This document shows positions 1 to 5,503 of a stretch of 5,503 nt of DNA, piece by piece; positions within the stretch are counted from its first letter, which is position 1; each line of letters opens with the position of its first letter. The stretch is taken from NCBI GenBank assembly GCA_028865845.1, contig JAGWJK010000365.1, forward strand, positions 1 through 5,503, given 5' to 3'. The translations under genes and the position numbers were made by a program. Source of the stretch: Rhizobiaceae bacterium. Its GTDB lineage: Bacteria > Pseudomonadota > Alphaproteobacteria > Rhizobiales > Rhizobiaceae. The notes beneath the pieces were generated by a model. It had not been told where the DNA came from. It was given only the letters and a program-made list of their open reading frames with translations, and did not search any database.

Positions 1-579
1 CTATTGAACGACATGGGCTTTGCGACCGGCACGCCCGACGGCATGCTCGGCCCGACCACGGTGCAGGCCATCGAGGACTTCAAGAAAGCGCACAACATCA
101 CGACATCGGGCGGCCTCGTCAGCCCGGCGCTGATGAAGGCCGTCTACGACGTCGCCGGCAAGGGCGAGCCGCCGAATGGCGAAATCATGGTGCGGCAGAA
201 CTTCAAGCCGCTGTTCGAGGCGCCGGCGGTGATCGCCGAACCACAGGAAGCGCTCGGCACCCATTTCTTCACCGCGCACTCGGTCGACAAGGTCAACGGC
301 AAGGCCGAGTGGTTCGGGATGACGCTGGAAGACGATCTCTCCAAGGAAGCGAAGAAACGCTATGGCATCACCAGCGAGGAGCAATCGCAATCGCTCGATG
401 CCGCCGATCGGGCGCTCGATCGCATCACCATATCCGAAGACGTCAGGCACAAAATAGAAGACCTGCTGACGGCGGGATCTTCGCTGACGATCTCCGACAC
501 CGGCGTCGGCCCGGAAACCGGCAACGAGACCGATTTCATTACCATTACCGACAACGGCGCGCTTGAAAAGAAGGGTTAA
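1..579 (+). CDS. Peptidoglycan-binding, L,D-transpeptidase-like protein (5' end outside window)
   Basis: The frame is open to the first base, so this is the C-terminal 192 codons of a longer protein; the TTG at position 4 is not a credible start. Visible residues 1-50 form a PG_binding_1-type repeat (DGMLGPTTVQAIEDFKKAH), which in known families binds peptidoglycan in the cell envelope. Residues about 63-92 (VRQNFKPLFEAPAVI, then LGTHFFTA) and 161-182 (SLTISDTGVGPETG, then TDFITI) resemble the C-terminal region of rhizobial proteins usually annotated as L,D-transpeptidases, which make 3-3 crosslinks in murein. No cysteine occurs in the visible part, so the usual catalytic HGC-type motif is not in this segment. 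A signal peptide, if any, lies upstream of the window. The gene converges on dnaE with a 27-bp gap. The envelope location is well supported; the enzymatic activity is uncertain. Confidence 0.75.
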   Translation, partial: LLNDMGFATGTPDGMLGPTTVQAIEDFKKAHNITTSGGLVSPALMKAVYDVAGKGEPPNGEIMVRQNFKPLFEAPAVIAEPQEALGTHFFTAHSVDKVNGKAEWFGMTLEDDLSKEAKKRYGITSEEQSQSLDAADRALDRITISEDVRHKIEDLLTAGSSLTISDTGVGPETGNETDFITITDNGALEKKG

Positions 580-580
580 A

Positions 581-606
581 GCCGTGATTGCGCGGCCATC
601 CCGGCG
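581..606 (-). terminator. Weak hairpin at the 3' end of dnaE
   Basis: Read on the minus strand just after the dnaE stop, a short stem GCCG/CGGC (581-584 with 593-596) is followed by a T-rich stretch (TTTAACCCTTCTTTT) that runs into the convergent gene. Four base pairs with an eight-base loop is a poor terminator, so this is only a possible site of dnaE transcript ending in the 27-bp convergent gap. Confidence 0.2.
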
Positions 607-3600
607 TTAGACCAGCTCCACATCGATCACACCCGGCGCCGTGCGCAGTGCGGCGGCGATTTCCGGCGTGATGCGGTATTTGTCCGCCAACGCCACTTCC
701 ACCTCGCGCTTGCCGTCATCCTTGATGACGATGAAGGAGACAAGGCCGTCGCCCTTGGCATTGAGATGCGCGGCGACCGCCTTCAGCGGGCCGGAATTAC
801 GGACATAGACTCGCAACGCCTTCTGCATCTGCAGCGACTTCTCCTCCAGCGACTGCGCCGTCTGCAGGCGCAGACTGATGCCTTCCGGGCGCTCGTCCGC
901 CTGAGCGGTGATGACGAAGGATTTGCCGACCTCGAGGACATCGCGATACTGGTTGAGCACTTCCGAGAAAAGCACGGCTTCGAACTGGCCCGAGGCATCG
1001 GAGAAGACGAAGATGCCCATCTTGTTGCCGGTTCGGGTCTTGCGCTCCTGCTTGGAGATAACCGTCCCGGCCAGGCGGCCGTTGCTCGCGCCCTGCTTTA
1101 CCGCGGTCGAGAAATCGGCAAAGGTCTGCACGCGCATCTTGTTGAGCACGCCCTTGTAGGTGTCGAGCGGATGAGCGGTCAGATAAAAGCCGAGGACCTG
1201 GAACTCGCGCAGCAACCGCTCGGAGGCAAGCCACGGGGTGAACGGCGGGAACGAAATCTTCTCAGGGCCTGATGCCGCGCTGCCGAACATGTCGTGCTGG
1301 CCGCTGCGCTTGTTTTCCTGCGCCACCTGCGCGTAGCCCATCAGCCGATCCAGGCCGCCGATCAGCTGCGCGCGATCGATATCGAAGCAATCGAAGGCAC
1401 CGGCGGCGATCAGACTTTCCAGAACGCGCCGGTTGATCTGCTTCGGATCGATGCGCAGGCAGAAATCCTCGATGCTCGCAAACGGCTGGTCGCCGCGGAC
1501 CTCGACGATATGCTCGACAGCGGACTCGCCAACGCCCTTAATGGCGGCTAGCGCATAGTAGATGCGGTTTTCGCCGGTTTCGAAATGGCGGAACGAAGTC
1601 TGGACCGACGGCGCGATGACCTCGATGCCGAGGCGCTTGGCGTCCTGGCGGAAGTCGTTGACCTTTTCGGTGTTCGCCATATCGAGCGTCATCGAGGCAG
1701 CCAGGAACTCCACCGGATAATGCGCCTTCATATAGGCGGTCTGGTAGGAGACGATGGCGTAGGCGGCGGCGTGCGACTTGTTGAAGCCGTAGTTTGCGAA
1801 CTTGGCGAGCAGGTCGAAGATGACGTCCGACTGCCCCTTGGTCACACCATTCTTGATGGCGCCATCGACGAAGCGCTCGCGCTGCTGATCCATCTCAGCC
1901 TTGATCTTCTTACCCATGGCGCGGCGCAGAAGATCGGCCTCTCCGAGCGAATAGCCCGACAGAACCTGGGCGACCTGCATCACCTGTTCCTGGTAGACGA
2001 TAACGCCCTGCGTTTCCTTCAGCAGGTAATCGATCTTCGGATGGATCGATTCGATTTCTTCCTCGCCGTGCTTACGGGCGTTATAGACCGGGATGTTTTC
2101 CATCGGGCCTGGGCGATAGAGCGCCACCAGCGCGATGATGTCCTCGATACAGTCCGGGCGCATGCCGATCAGCGCCTTGCGCATGCCCGCACTTTCCACC
2201 TGGAACACACCGACCGTCTCGCCGCGCGAGAGCATGTCGTAGGTCTTCTTGTCGTCGAGCGGGATGCTGGCGAGATCGACCGAGATGCCGCGCTTGGCGA
2301 CGAAATCGACGGCTGTCTTCAGGACGGTCAGCGTCTTCAAGCCAAGGAAGTCGAACTTCACCAAACCGGCCTGCTCGACCCATTTCATGTTGAACTGGGT
2401 GACCGGCATGTCGGAGCGCGGATCGCGATACATCGGCACCAGCTTCGACAAAGGCCGGTCGCCGATGACGATGCCGGCGGCGTGGGTCGAGGCGTGGCGA
2501 TAGAGGCCTTCGATCTTTTGCGCGATATCGAGCAGGCGAGCAACTACCGGCTCCTTGTCCGCCTCTTCCTGCAGGCGCGGCTCTTCCTTGATCGCCTGGT
2601 GCAGCGGCGTCGGGGCGGCCGGATTGTTCGGCACCAGCTTGCAGATCTTGTCGACCTGGCCATAGGGCATTTCAAGCACGCGGCCGACGTCGCGCAGAGC
2701 GGCGCGCGCCTGCAGCGAACCGAAGGTGATGATCTGCGCCACCTGCTCGCGGCCGTACTTGGCCTGGACGTAGCGGATCACTTCTTCGCGACGGTCCTGG
2801 CAGAAGTCGATATCGAAGTCCGGCATCGAGACGCGTTCGGGATTGAGGAAGCGTTCGAACAGCAGCGAGAAACGCAGGGGATCGACGTCGGTGATCGTCA
2901 GCGCATAAGCAACCAGCGAACCCGCACCCGAACCGCGGCCCGGACCGACAGGAATATCATGTTGCTTGGCCCATTTGATGAAGTCCGCAACGATCAGGAA
3001 GTAGCCCGGAAACTTCATGCGCTCGATGACGCTGAGCTCGAACTCCAGCCGATCGCGATAGTCCTTTTCCACGTAACCCGGAGCCATGCCGAGCGAGGCG
3101 AGACGCCTGTCCAACCCTTCGACGGCCTGGGCCCGCAGCTCGGCCGCCTCGGCGCGCTCCGCCTCTTCCGGGTCGGCGCTCGCACCGGTGAAGCGCGGCA
3201 GGATGGGCTTGCGCGTCTTCAGGATGAAAGAGCAGCGCTGCGCGATCTCGACGGTATTTGCCAAAGCCTCCGGCAGGTTGGCAAACAGCTTCGCCATGTC
3301 GGCCCGGCTCTTCAGATAATGATCAGGGGTCAGACGAAAGCGCGTGTCATCGGAAACGATGGCATTGTGGGCGACCGCCATCAGCGCATCGTGGGCGTCG
3401 TAGTCGTCGCGCGTCGGAAAGAACGCCTCGTTGGTCGCGACCAGCGGCAGCTCGTGCTCATAGGCGAGCGCGATCATCTTCTGCTCGTGACGGCGATCAT
3501 AGGTGCCGTGGCGCTGCAACTCGACATAAAGCCGATCGCCGAACAGCCGCTTCAACGTCAGCAGCCGCGACAGGGCCTGCGGCGCGTGGCCTTCCTTCAG

Positions 3601-4104
3601 CGCCATGTCGACCGGGCCACTCAGCGAGCCCGTGAGCGCGATCATGCCGTCCGTGCCGATCTCTTCCAGCCAGGAGGCGGTGATGTGAATAGCCTGATTG
3701 CCCTCGCCGCCGAGATAGGCGCGGCTGACGAGGTCGACCAGCCGTTCGTAGCCACGCTCGGTGGCGGCAAGCAGGACGATCGAGGGCATCTTGGCAAGGG
3801 CTTGCTGGCCCCCGCGCTTTTCGCCCTCGACACTGTCTTCCATGTCGATCGAAACCTGGCAACCGATGATCGGCTGCAAGCCCTCATCCATGGCCTTCTG
3901 AGAAAACTCCAGGGCCACGAAGAGATTGTTGGTGTCTGTGATCGCGATGGCTGGCTGGTTGTCGCCAGCCGCCTTCGCCAGGATCTTCTTCAGCGGCAAG
4001 GCGCCTTCCAGAAGAGAATAGGCAGAATGAACCCGAAGATGCACGAATTCCGGCGTGTCACCGACCGGCGCACCCGTTGCACCGCTGCTGCCCATATCCG
4101 CCAT
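607..4104 (-). CDS. dnaE: DNA polymerase III subunit alpha (replicative, DnaE1 type)
   Basis: This is the catalytic subunit of the replicative polymerase, which extends DNA at the fork in the cytoplasm together with the DnaQ proofreader and the beta clamp. The 1165 residues match the usual DnaE1 length. Order seen: PHP domain (about 19-290), palm and fingers with GPGRGSGAGS (387-396), the catalytic motif PDFDIDF (428-434, acidic residues D431 and D433), the third catalytic aspartate D585 in VKFDFLGL, a helix-hairpin-helix at about 851-870 (IKGVGESA), a clamp-binding motif QHDMF (936-940, compare QADMF in E. coli), and an OB fold from about 1010 to 1080. The start is fixed by GGAAAGG six bases before ATG 4104. 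The PHP metal site is degraded (R24, T58, Q83, E226, F228), as in E. coli, so proofreading should come from a separate DnaQ. The gene follows a 28-codon gene on the same strand after 116 bp. Confidence 0.98.
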   Translation of the reverse strand: MADMGSSGATGAPVGDTPEFVHLRVHSAYSLLEGALPLKKILAKAAGDNQPAIAITDTNNLFVALEFSQKAMDEGLQPIIGCQVSIDMEDSVEGEKRGGQQALAKMPSIVLLAATERGYERLVDLVSRAYLGGEGNQAIHITASWLEEIGTDGMIALTGSLSGPVDMALKEGHAPQALSRLLTLKRLFGDRLYVELQRHGTYDRRHEQKMIALAYEHELPLVATNEAFFPTRDDYDAHDALMAVAHNAIVSDDTRFRLTPDHYLKSRADMAKLFANLPEALANTVEIAQRCSFILKTRKPILPRFTGASADPEEAERAEAAELRAQAVEGLDRRLASLGMAPGYVEKDYRDRLEFELSVIERMKFPGYFLIVADFIKWAKQHDIPVGPGRGSGAGSLVAYALTITDVDPLRFSLLFERFLNPERVSMPDFDIDFCQDRREEVIRYVQAKYGREQVAQIITFGSLQARAALRDVGRVLEMPYGQVDKICKLVPNNPAAPTPLHQAIKEEPRLQEEADKEPVVARLLDIAQKIEGLYRHASTHAAGIVIGDRPLSKLVPMYRDPRSDMPVTQFNMKWVEQAGLVKFDFLGLKTLTVLKTAVDFVAKRGISVDLASIPLDDKKTYDMLSRGETVGVFQVESAGMRKALIGMRPDCIEDIIALVALYRPGPMENIPVYNARKHGEEEIESIHPKIDYLLKETQGVIVYQEQVMQVAQVLSGYSLGEADLLRRAMGKKIKAEMDQQRERFVDGAIKNGVTKGQSDVIFDLLAKFANYGFNKSHAAAYAIVSYQTAYMKAHYPVEFLAASMTLDMANTEKVNDFRQDAKRLGIEVIAPSVQTSFRHFETGENRIYYALAAIKGVGESAVEHIVEVRGDQPFASIEDFCLRIDPKQINRRVLESLIAAGAFDCFDIDRAQLIGGLDRLMGYAQVAQENKRSGQHDMFGSAASGPEKISFPPFTPWLASERLLREFQVLGFYLTAHPLDTYKGVLNKMRVQTFADFSTAVKQGASNGRLAGTVISKQERKTRTGNKMGIFVFSDASGQFEAVLFSEVLNQYRDVLEVGKSFVITAQADERPEGISLRLQTAQSLEEKSLQMQKALRVYVRNSGPLKAVAAHLNAKGDGLVSFIVIKDDGKREVEVALADKYRITPEIAAALRTAPGVIDVELV

Positions 4105-4117
4105 CTTATGCCTTTCC
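4105..4117 (-). promoter_or_regulatory. Ribosome binding site of dnaE
   Basis: On the minus strand GGAAAGG lies six bases before ATG 4104. This favours that start over the next in-frame ATG (codon 4). Confidence 0.75.
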
Positions 4118-4179
4118 GCATGCCTGAATCAGTCGGCTGCATTGTCGGCATAGCGGACGATAAAGTCCAGAAGTTGTCC

Positions 4180-4188
4180 TGTGGATCA
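4180..4188 (-). promoter_or_regulatory. Near-consensus DnaA box upstream of dnaE
   Basis: The minus strand reads TGATCCACA, one mismatch from the DnaA box TTATNCACA. It lies about 75 bp upstream of the dnaE start and overlaps the foot of the hairpin at 4186-4211. One 8-of-9 match is expected by chance about once in a window of this size, so only its position near a replication gene makes it worth noting. Confidence 0.2.
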
Positions 4189-4211
4189 CGGGTGCTTCGG
4201 AGCTCCCGTGA
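4186..4211. repeat. Strong hairpin between the small membrane-protein gene and dnaE
   Basis: TCACGGG (4186-4192) pairs with CCCGTGA (4205-4211); after a single T-T mismatch the inner GCT (4194-4196) pairs with AGC (4201-4203) around a four-base loop. It lies 9 bp after the stop of the 28-codon gene and 81 bp before dnaE, so it would form in the RNA between them. No T-run follows on either strand, so it is not a standard intrinsic terminator. It may end or slow transcription from the SOS promoter, protect the 3' end of the small mRNA, or be a protein site. Confidence 0.6.
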
Positions 4212-4220
4212 CGATAAAAT

Positions 4221-4307
4221 CTACATTGCCATCATGATGAGCGAAAAGCTGGCAACGAACATGATGATGGAGGTGAATGCTGCAACGTCACGAAGGGTAT
4301 CGGTCAT
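4221..4307 (-). CDS. Small single-helix membrane protein, 28 aa, putatively SOS-controlled
   Basis: This gene is too short for ordinary gene finders. ATG 4307 is preceded by a perfect AAGGAG (4315-4320) at seven bases' spacing, and the frame runs 28 codons to TAG at 4221. The product starts MTDTLRD and then has 21 residues with no charge, rich in V, A, F, I, M, L and S (residues 8-28), which predicts one transmembrane helix ending at the C-terminus. The only charges are D3, R6 and D7. A perfect GTTC-N7-GTTC operator ends 33 bp upstream, so LexA control is likely. Caulobacter SidA, a 29-residue inner-membrane protein induced by DNA damage that blocks division through FtsW, is a functional precedent of the same size and control; homology is not shown. 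dnaE follows on the same strand. The existence of the gene is well supported by its ribosome binding site; its function is inference. Confidence 0.75.
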   Translation of the reverse strand: MTDTLRDVAAFTSIIMFVASFSLIMMAM

Positions 4308-4340
4308 TTACGCGCTCCTTACTCGTTATGTTTCTTATTT

Positions 4341-4355
4341 GTTCCATTTTTGTTC
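4341..4355. promoter_or_regulatory. LexA operator (SOS box) of the small membrane-protein gene
   Basis: GTTC (4341-4344), seven bases CATTTTT, GTTC (4352-4355): a perfect match to the direct-repeat LexA operator known from alphaproteobacteria. It lies 33 bp upstream of ATG 4307, just downstream of the TTGACT element, where a repressor would overlap the promoter. Confidence 0.75.
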
Positions 4356-4358
4356 GAG

Positions 4359-4364
4359 AGTCAA
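4359..4364 (-). promoter_or_regulatory. Candidate -35 element for the small membrane-protein gene
   Basis: The minus strand reads TTGACT at 4364-4359, five of six to TTGACA. Sixteen to eighteen bases on, the -10 candidates (ACAAAT, CAAATA, AAATAA) are weak, so the exact promoter is uncertain. The SOS box would lie between -35 and -10. Confidence 0.4.
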
Positions 4365-4426
4365 TAGATGCATCAATAAATTTCATAGAGGTTGGTTTGG
4401 CGTTGAAATGACGAGCATGCGCAGTC

Positions 4427-4436
4427 GTCTCGAGAC
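4427..4436. repeat. Perfect 10-bp palindrome GTCTCGAGAC
   Basis: This self-complementary site ends six bases before the second SOS box, roughly where the -35 region of the plus-strand promoter should be. It could be a site for a second dimeric regulator, or chance. Confidence 0.3.
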
Positions 4437-4441
4437 CGAAT

Positions 4442-4456
4442 GTTCACTATATGTTC
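4442..4456. promoter_or_regulatory. LexA operator (SOS box) of the DUF5680 gene
   Basis: GTTC (4442-4445), seven bases ACTATAT, GTTC (4453-4456): a second perfect alphaproteobacterial LexA box, 54 bp before ATG 4511. Its spacer contains CTATAT (4447-4452), so LexA bound here would cover the -10 directly. Confidence 0.75.
4447..4452 (+). promoter_or_regulatory. Candidate -10 element for the DUF5680 gene
   Basis: CTATAT fits the -10 common in rhizobial housekeeping promoters. No good -35 is seen 16-18 bases upstream (GTCGTC region), so the promoter may be weak or helped by another factor. Confidence 0.4.
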
Positions 4457-4510
4457 TTTACAGACTGAGGCATACATGGCATCCTTCTGCGTCCTATGAA
4501 GGAGCCCAGC

Positions 4511-4978
4511 ATGCCCGACCTCGCCGAGTTGAATGATTTCATTGTGGCTGCAAAGGCCGAGACCTATGTCGGCGACGGGCAAGCCCTGCCGTCCTGCCGC
4601 AGCGGCTCGCACGACCTTGGCTACCGGAGCGGCCGCTGGCGCTGCCTCGACAGCTATTTCGGCGGGACGAATTTTGCTGGGCAGGAGCTCGTCTGGCTCG
4701 ATGACGAGCCGGTCTGGGCAATGAACTATTTCGGACGGATTGCCGAACCGGACCTGATCGACGCGAAAGCCGCCGGCATGATCATCAAGTCAGCGCTGAT
4801 GCGGCTCTATCTTGATGAGAAACGATTTCTCGGCGGCTTCGAATTCGAGCATGCCTTCGGCCGTTATGTCGACCGCAGCACTGGCGCCTGCGACCATTTC
4901 ATCGGCCATGAAGTCATTCTGGTAAACGGCTGCAAGGCGTATGAGCTTGATTATCGCGGCGGCCTGATCGTTCCCTGA
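4511..4978 (+). CDS. DUF5680 domain protein, putatively SOS-controlled
   Basis: The 155-residue product has no signal peptide or membrane segment, so it is probably cytosolic. The start is ATG 4511, six bases after a perfect AAGGAG (4499-4504); the in-frame ATG at 4496 lies upstream of that site and is rejected. The family call rests on recalled signature stretches: DSYFGGTNFAGQELVW (47-62), PVWAMNYFGR (67-76) and YELDYRGG (144-151). DUF5680 domains occur alone or attached to XRE-type helix-turn-helix regulators; here there is no helix-turn-helix and the domain fills the protein. Biochemical function is unknown. Cysteines are at 29, 45, 127 and 141, not in a clear metal-binding pattern. A perfect GTTC-N7-GTTC box precedes it, predicting induction by DNA damage. 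It converges on lolD with a 15-bp gap. The family assignment is fairly sure; the SOS link is inference. Confidence 0.85.
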   Translation: MPDLAELNDFIVAAKAETYVGDGQALPSCRSGSHDLGYRSGRWRCLDSYFGGTNFAGQELVWLDDEPVWAMNYFGRIAEPDLIDAKAAGMIIKSALMRLYLDEKRFLGGFEFEHAFGRYVDRSTGACDHFIGHEVILVNGCKAYELDYRGGLIVP

Positions 4979-4997
4979 GGAAAAGGCAGGCGATCAG
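4964..4997. repeat. Inverted repeat across the convergent stop codons
   Basis: CTGATCG (4964-4970) pairs with CGATCAG (4991-4997), and inside it TTCC (4971-4974) pairs with GGAA (4979-4982). The structure spans the stop codons of both the DUF5680 gene and lolD. There is no T-run on either side, so a role as shared terminator is possible but weak. Confidence 0.3.
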
Positions 4998-5503
4998 AAC
5001 TCAACAACCTTGCCGTCGTTGATGGTCACCCGGCGGTCCATGCGGGCGGCGAGATCGTGATTGTGAGTGGCGATCAGCGCTGCGAGGCCCGATTGACGCA
5101 CGAGCGCCTCGAGGGCATCGAAGACGTAATGGGCTGTATCGGGGTCGAGATTGCCGGTCGGTTCGTCCGCAAGCAGCACCAGCGGCGCATTGGCGACGGC
5201 ACGGGCAATCGCGACGCGCTGCTGCTCGCCGCCCGACAGTTCCGCCGGACGGTGATCGGCGCGGTGGCCGATGCGCATGTAGTCGAGAAGCTGGGTGGCG
5301 CGAACGGCCGCCTCCTTTCGGGAGAGGCCGGAAATCAGCTGCGGCATCATGATATTTTCCAAGGCGGAAAATTCCGGCAGCAGATGATGGAACTGGTAGA
5401 CGAAGCCGATATCGCTGCGGCGAACCGCGGTGCGCTTCTCGTCCGACAGGCTCTCGCAAGCCTGGCCGTTGACCAGGACTTCGCCGCCATCGGGATGCTC
5501 AAG
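4994..5503 (-). CDS. lolD: Lipoprotein-releasing ABC transporter ATPase LolD (5' end outside window)
   Basis: LolD is the cytoplasmic ATPase of LolCDE, which extracts mature lipoproteins from the inner membrane and passes them to LolA. The visible 169 residues contain the Q-loop in [15 protein letters not shown] (36-50), a stretch characteristic of LolD, the signature [14 protein letters not shown] (from 89), Walker B LVLLADE (108-114) with the D-loop NLD, and the H-loop histidine at 147 (IATHNHD). The Walker A motif and roughly the first 55-60 residues lie beyond the right edge. The frame continues upstream past the TTG at 5362, so that is not the start. In many alphaproteobacteria lolC, lolD and dnaE are consecutive on one strand; here lolD and dnaE keep that order and strand but are separated by the two putative SOS genes. 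Confidence 0.92.
   Translation of the reverse strand, partial: LEHPDGGEVLVNGQACESLSDEKRTAVRRSDIGFVYQFHHLLPEFSALENIMMPQLISGLSRKEAAVRATQLLDYMRIGHRADHRPAELSGGEQQRVAIARAVANAPLVLLADEPTGNLDPDTAHYVFDALEALVRQSGLAALIATHNHDLAARMDRRVTINDGKVVEF

Larger units (their letters stand above)
4308..4510. promoter_or_regulatory. Divergent control region between the small gene and the DUF5680 gene
   Basis: This 203-bp stretch separates two divergent starts and is clearly more AT-rich than the flanking genes over 4320-4390. It carries both ribosome binding sites (4315-4320 minus, 4499-4504 plus), two GTTC-N7-GTTC boxes whose centres are 101 bp apart, a TTGACT element for the minus side, a CTATAT element for the plus side, and a 10-bp palindrome at 4427-4436. 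No further gene was seen: the plus-strand frame from ATG 4409 has no ribosome binding site. Confidence 0.7.

Noticed and set aside
607..4104. Error-prone DnaE2 (ImuC), suggested by the nearby SOS boxes
   Set aside because: The length of 1165, the clamp-binding QHDMF, the C-terminal OB fold and the lolD neighbour fit DnaE1, and no imuA or imuB gene is next to it.
4496..4510. Upstream ATG at 4496 as the start of the DUF5680 gene
   Set aside because: The AAGGAG at 4499-4504 lies after this ATG and is ideally spaced for ATG 4511; nothing comparable precedes 4496.
1585..4536. 983-codon plus-strand open frame
   Set aside because: It is antisense to dnaE for most of its length, has no recognisable domain, and its composition (rich in R, D, H, L) is that of the complement of a high-GC gene. 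Its tail crosses the SOS control region.
4409..4536. Plus-strand 42-codon frame from ATG 4409
   Set aside because: There is no Shine-Dalgarno sequence before the ATG, and it runs out of frame into the DUF5680 gene, whose own start has a perfect AAGGAG.
4373..4612. 79-codon minus-strand frame across the DUF5680 start
   Set aside because: It is antisense to a well-supported gene, has no ribosome binding site, and covers the second SOS box and its promoter.
4964..4997. A confident bidirectional intrinsic terminator between the DUF5680 gene and lolD
   Set aside because: The outer stem is only 7 bp with a long interior, and no T-run follows on either strand; it is listed only as an inverted repeat.

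Overview
The window looks like chromosomal DNA from an alphaproteobacterium of the Rhizobiaceae type (Rhizobium, Agrobacterium or Sinorhizobium relatives). The grounds are high-GC coding sequence, protein sequences typical of that group, a lolD gene next to dnaE, and operators of the alphaproteobacterial LexA type (GTTC-N7-GTTC). The genus call is inference.

Layout from left to right. Positions 1-579 (+) hold the 3' part of a cell-wall protein, with a peptidoglycan-binding repeat followed by an L,D-transpeptidase-like C-terminal region. It converges on the complete dnaE gene (607-4104, -), the replicative DNA polymerase III alpha subunit of 1165 residues. Between dnaE and the right-hand genes lies a stretch that holds an unlisted 28-codon gene (4221-4307, -), with a textbook ribosome binding site and a single predicted membrane helix, and a divergent control region (4308-4510). 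To its right are a 155-residue DUF5680-family gene (4511-4978, +) and, convergent with it, the 3' part of lolD (4994-5503, -), the ATPase of the lipoprotein-releasing LolCDE transporter.

The most interesting part is 4186-4978. The divergent control region contains two perfect GTTC-N7-GTTC direct repeats (4341-4355 and 4442-4456), one in front of each divergent gene. This predicts a two-gene DNA-damage (SOS) module: a tiny membrane protein, similar in size and likely control to the Caulobacter SOS division inhibitor SidA, and a cytosolic DUF5680 protein of unknown function. The module sits between lolD and dnaE, which are usually adjacent and co-oriented in alphaproteobacteria. The small gene is co-oriented with dnaE and 116 bp upstream of it, with a strong hairpin in the gap, so damage-induced transcription may read into the replicative polymerase gene or be stopped at the hairpin. 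The SOS control and the division-inhibitor role are inference from sequence; the boxes, the ribosome binding sites and the reading frames are seen directly.
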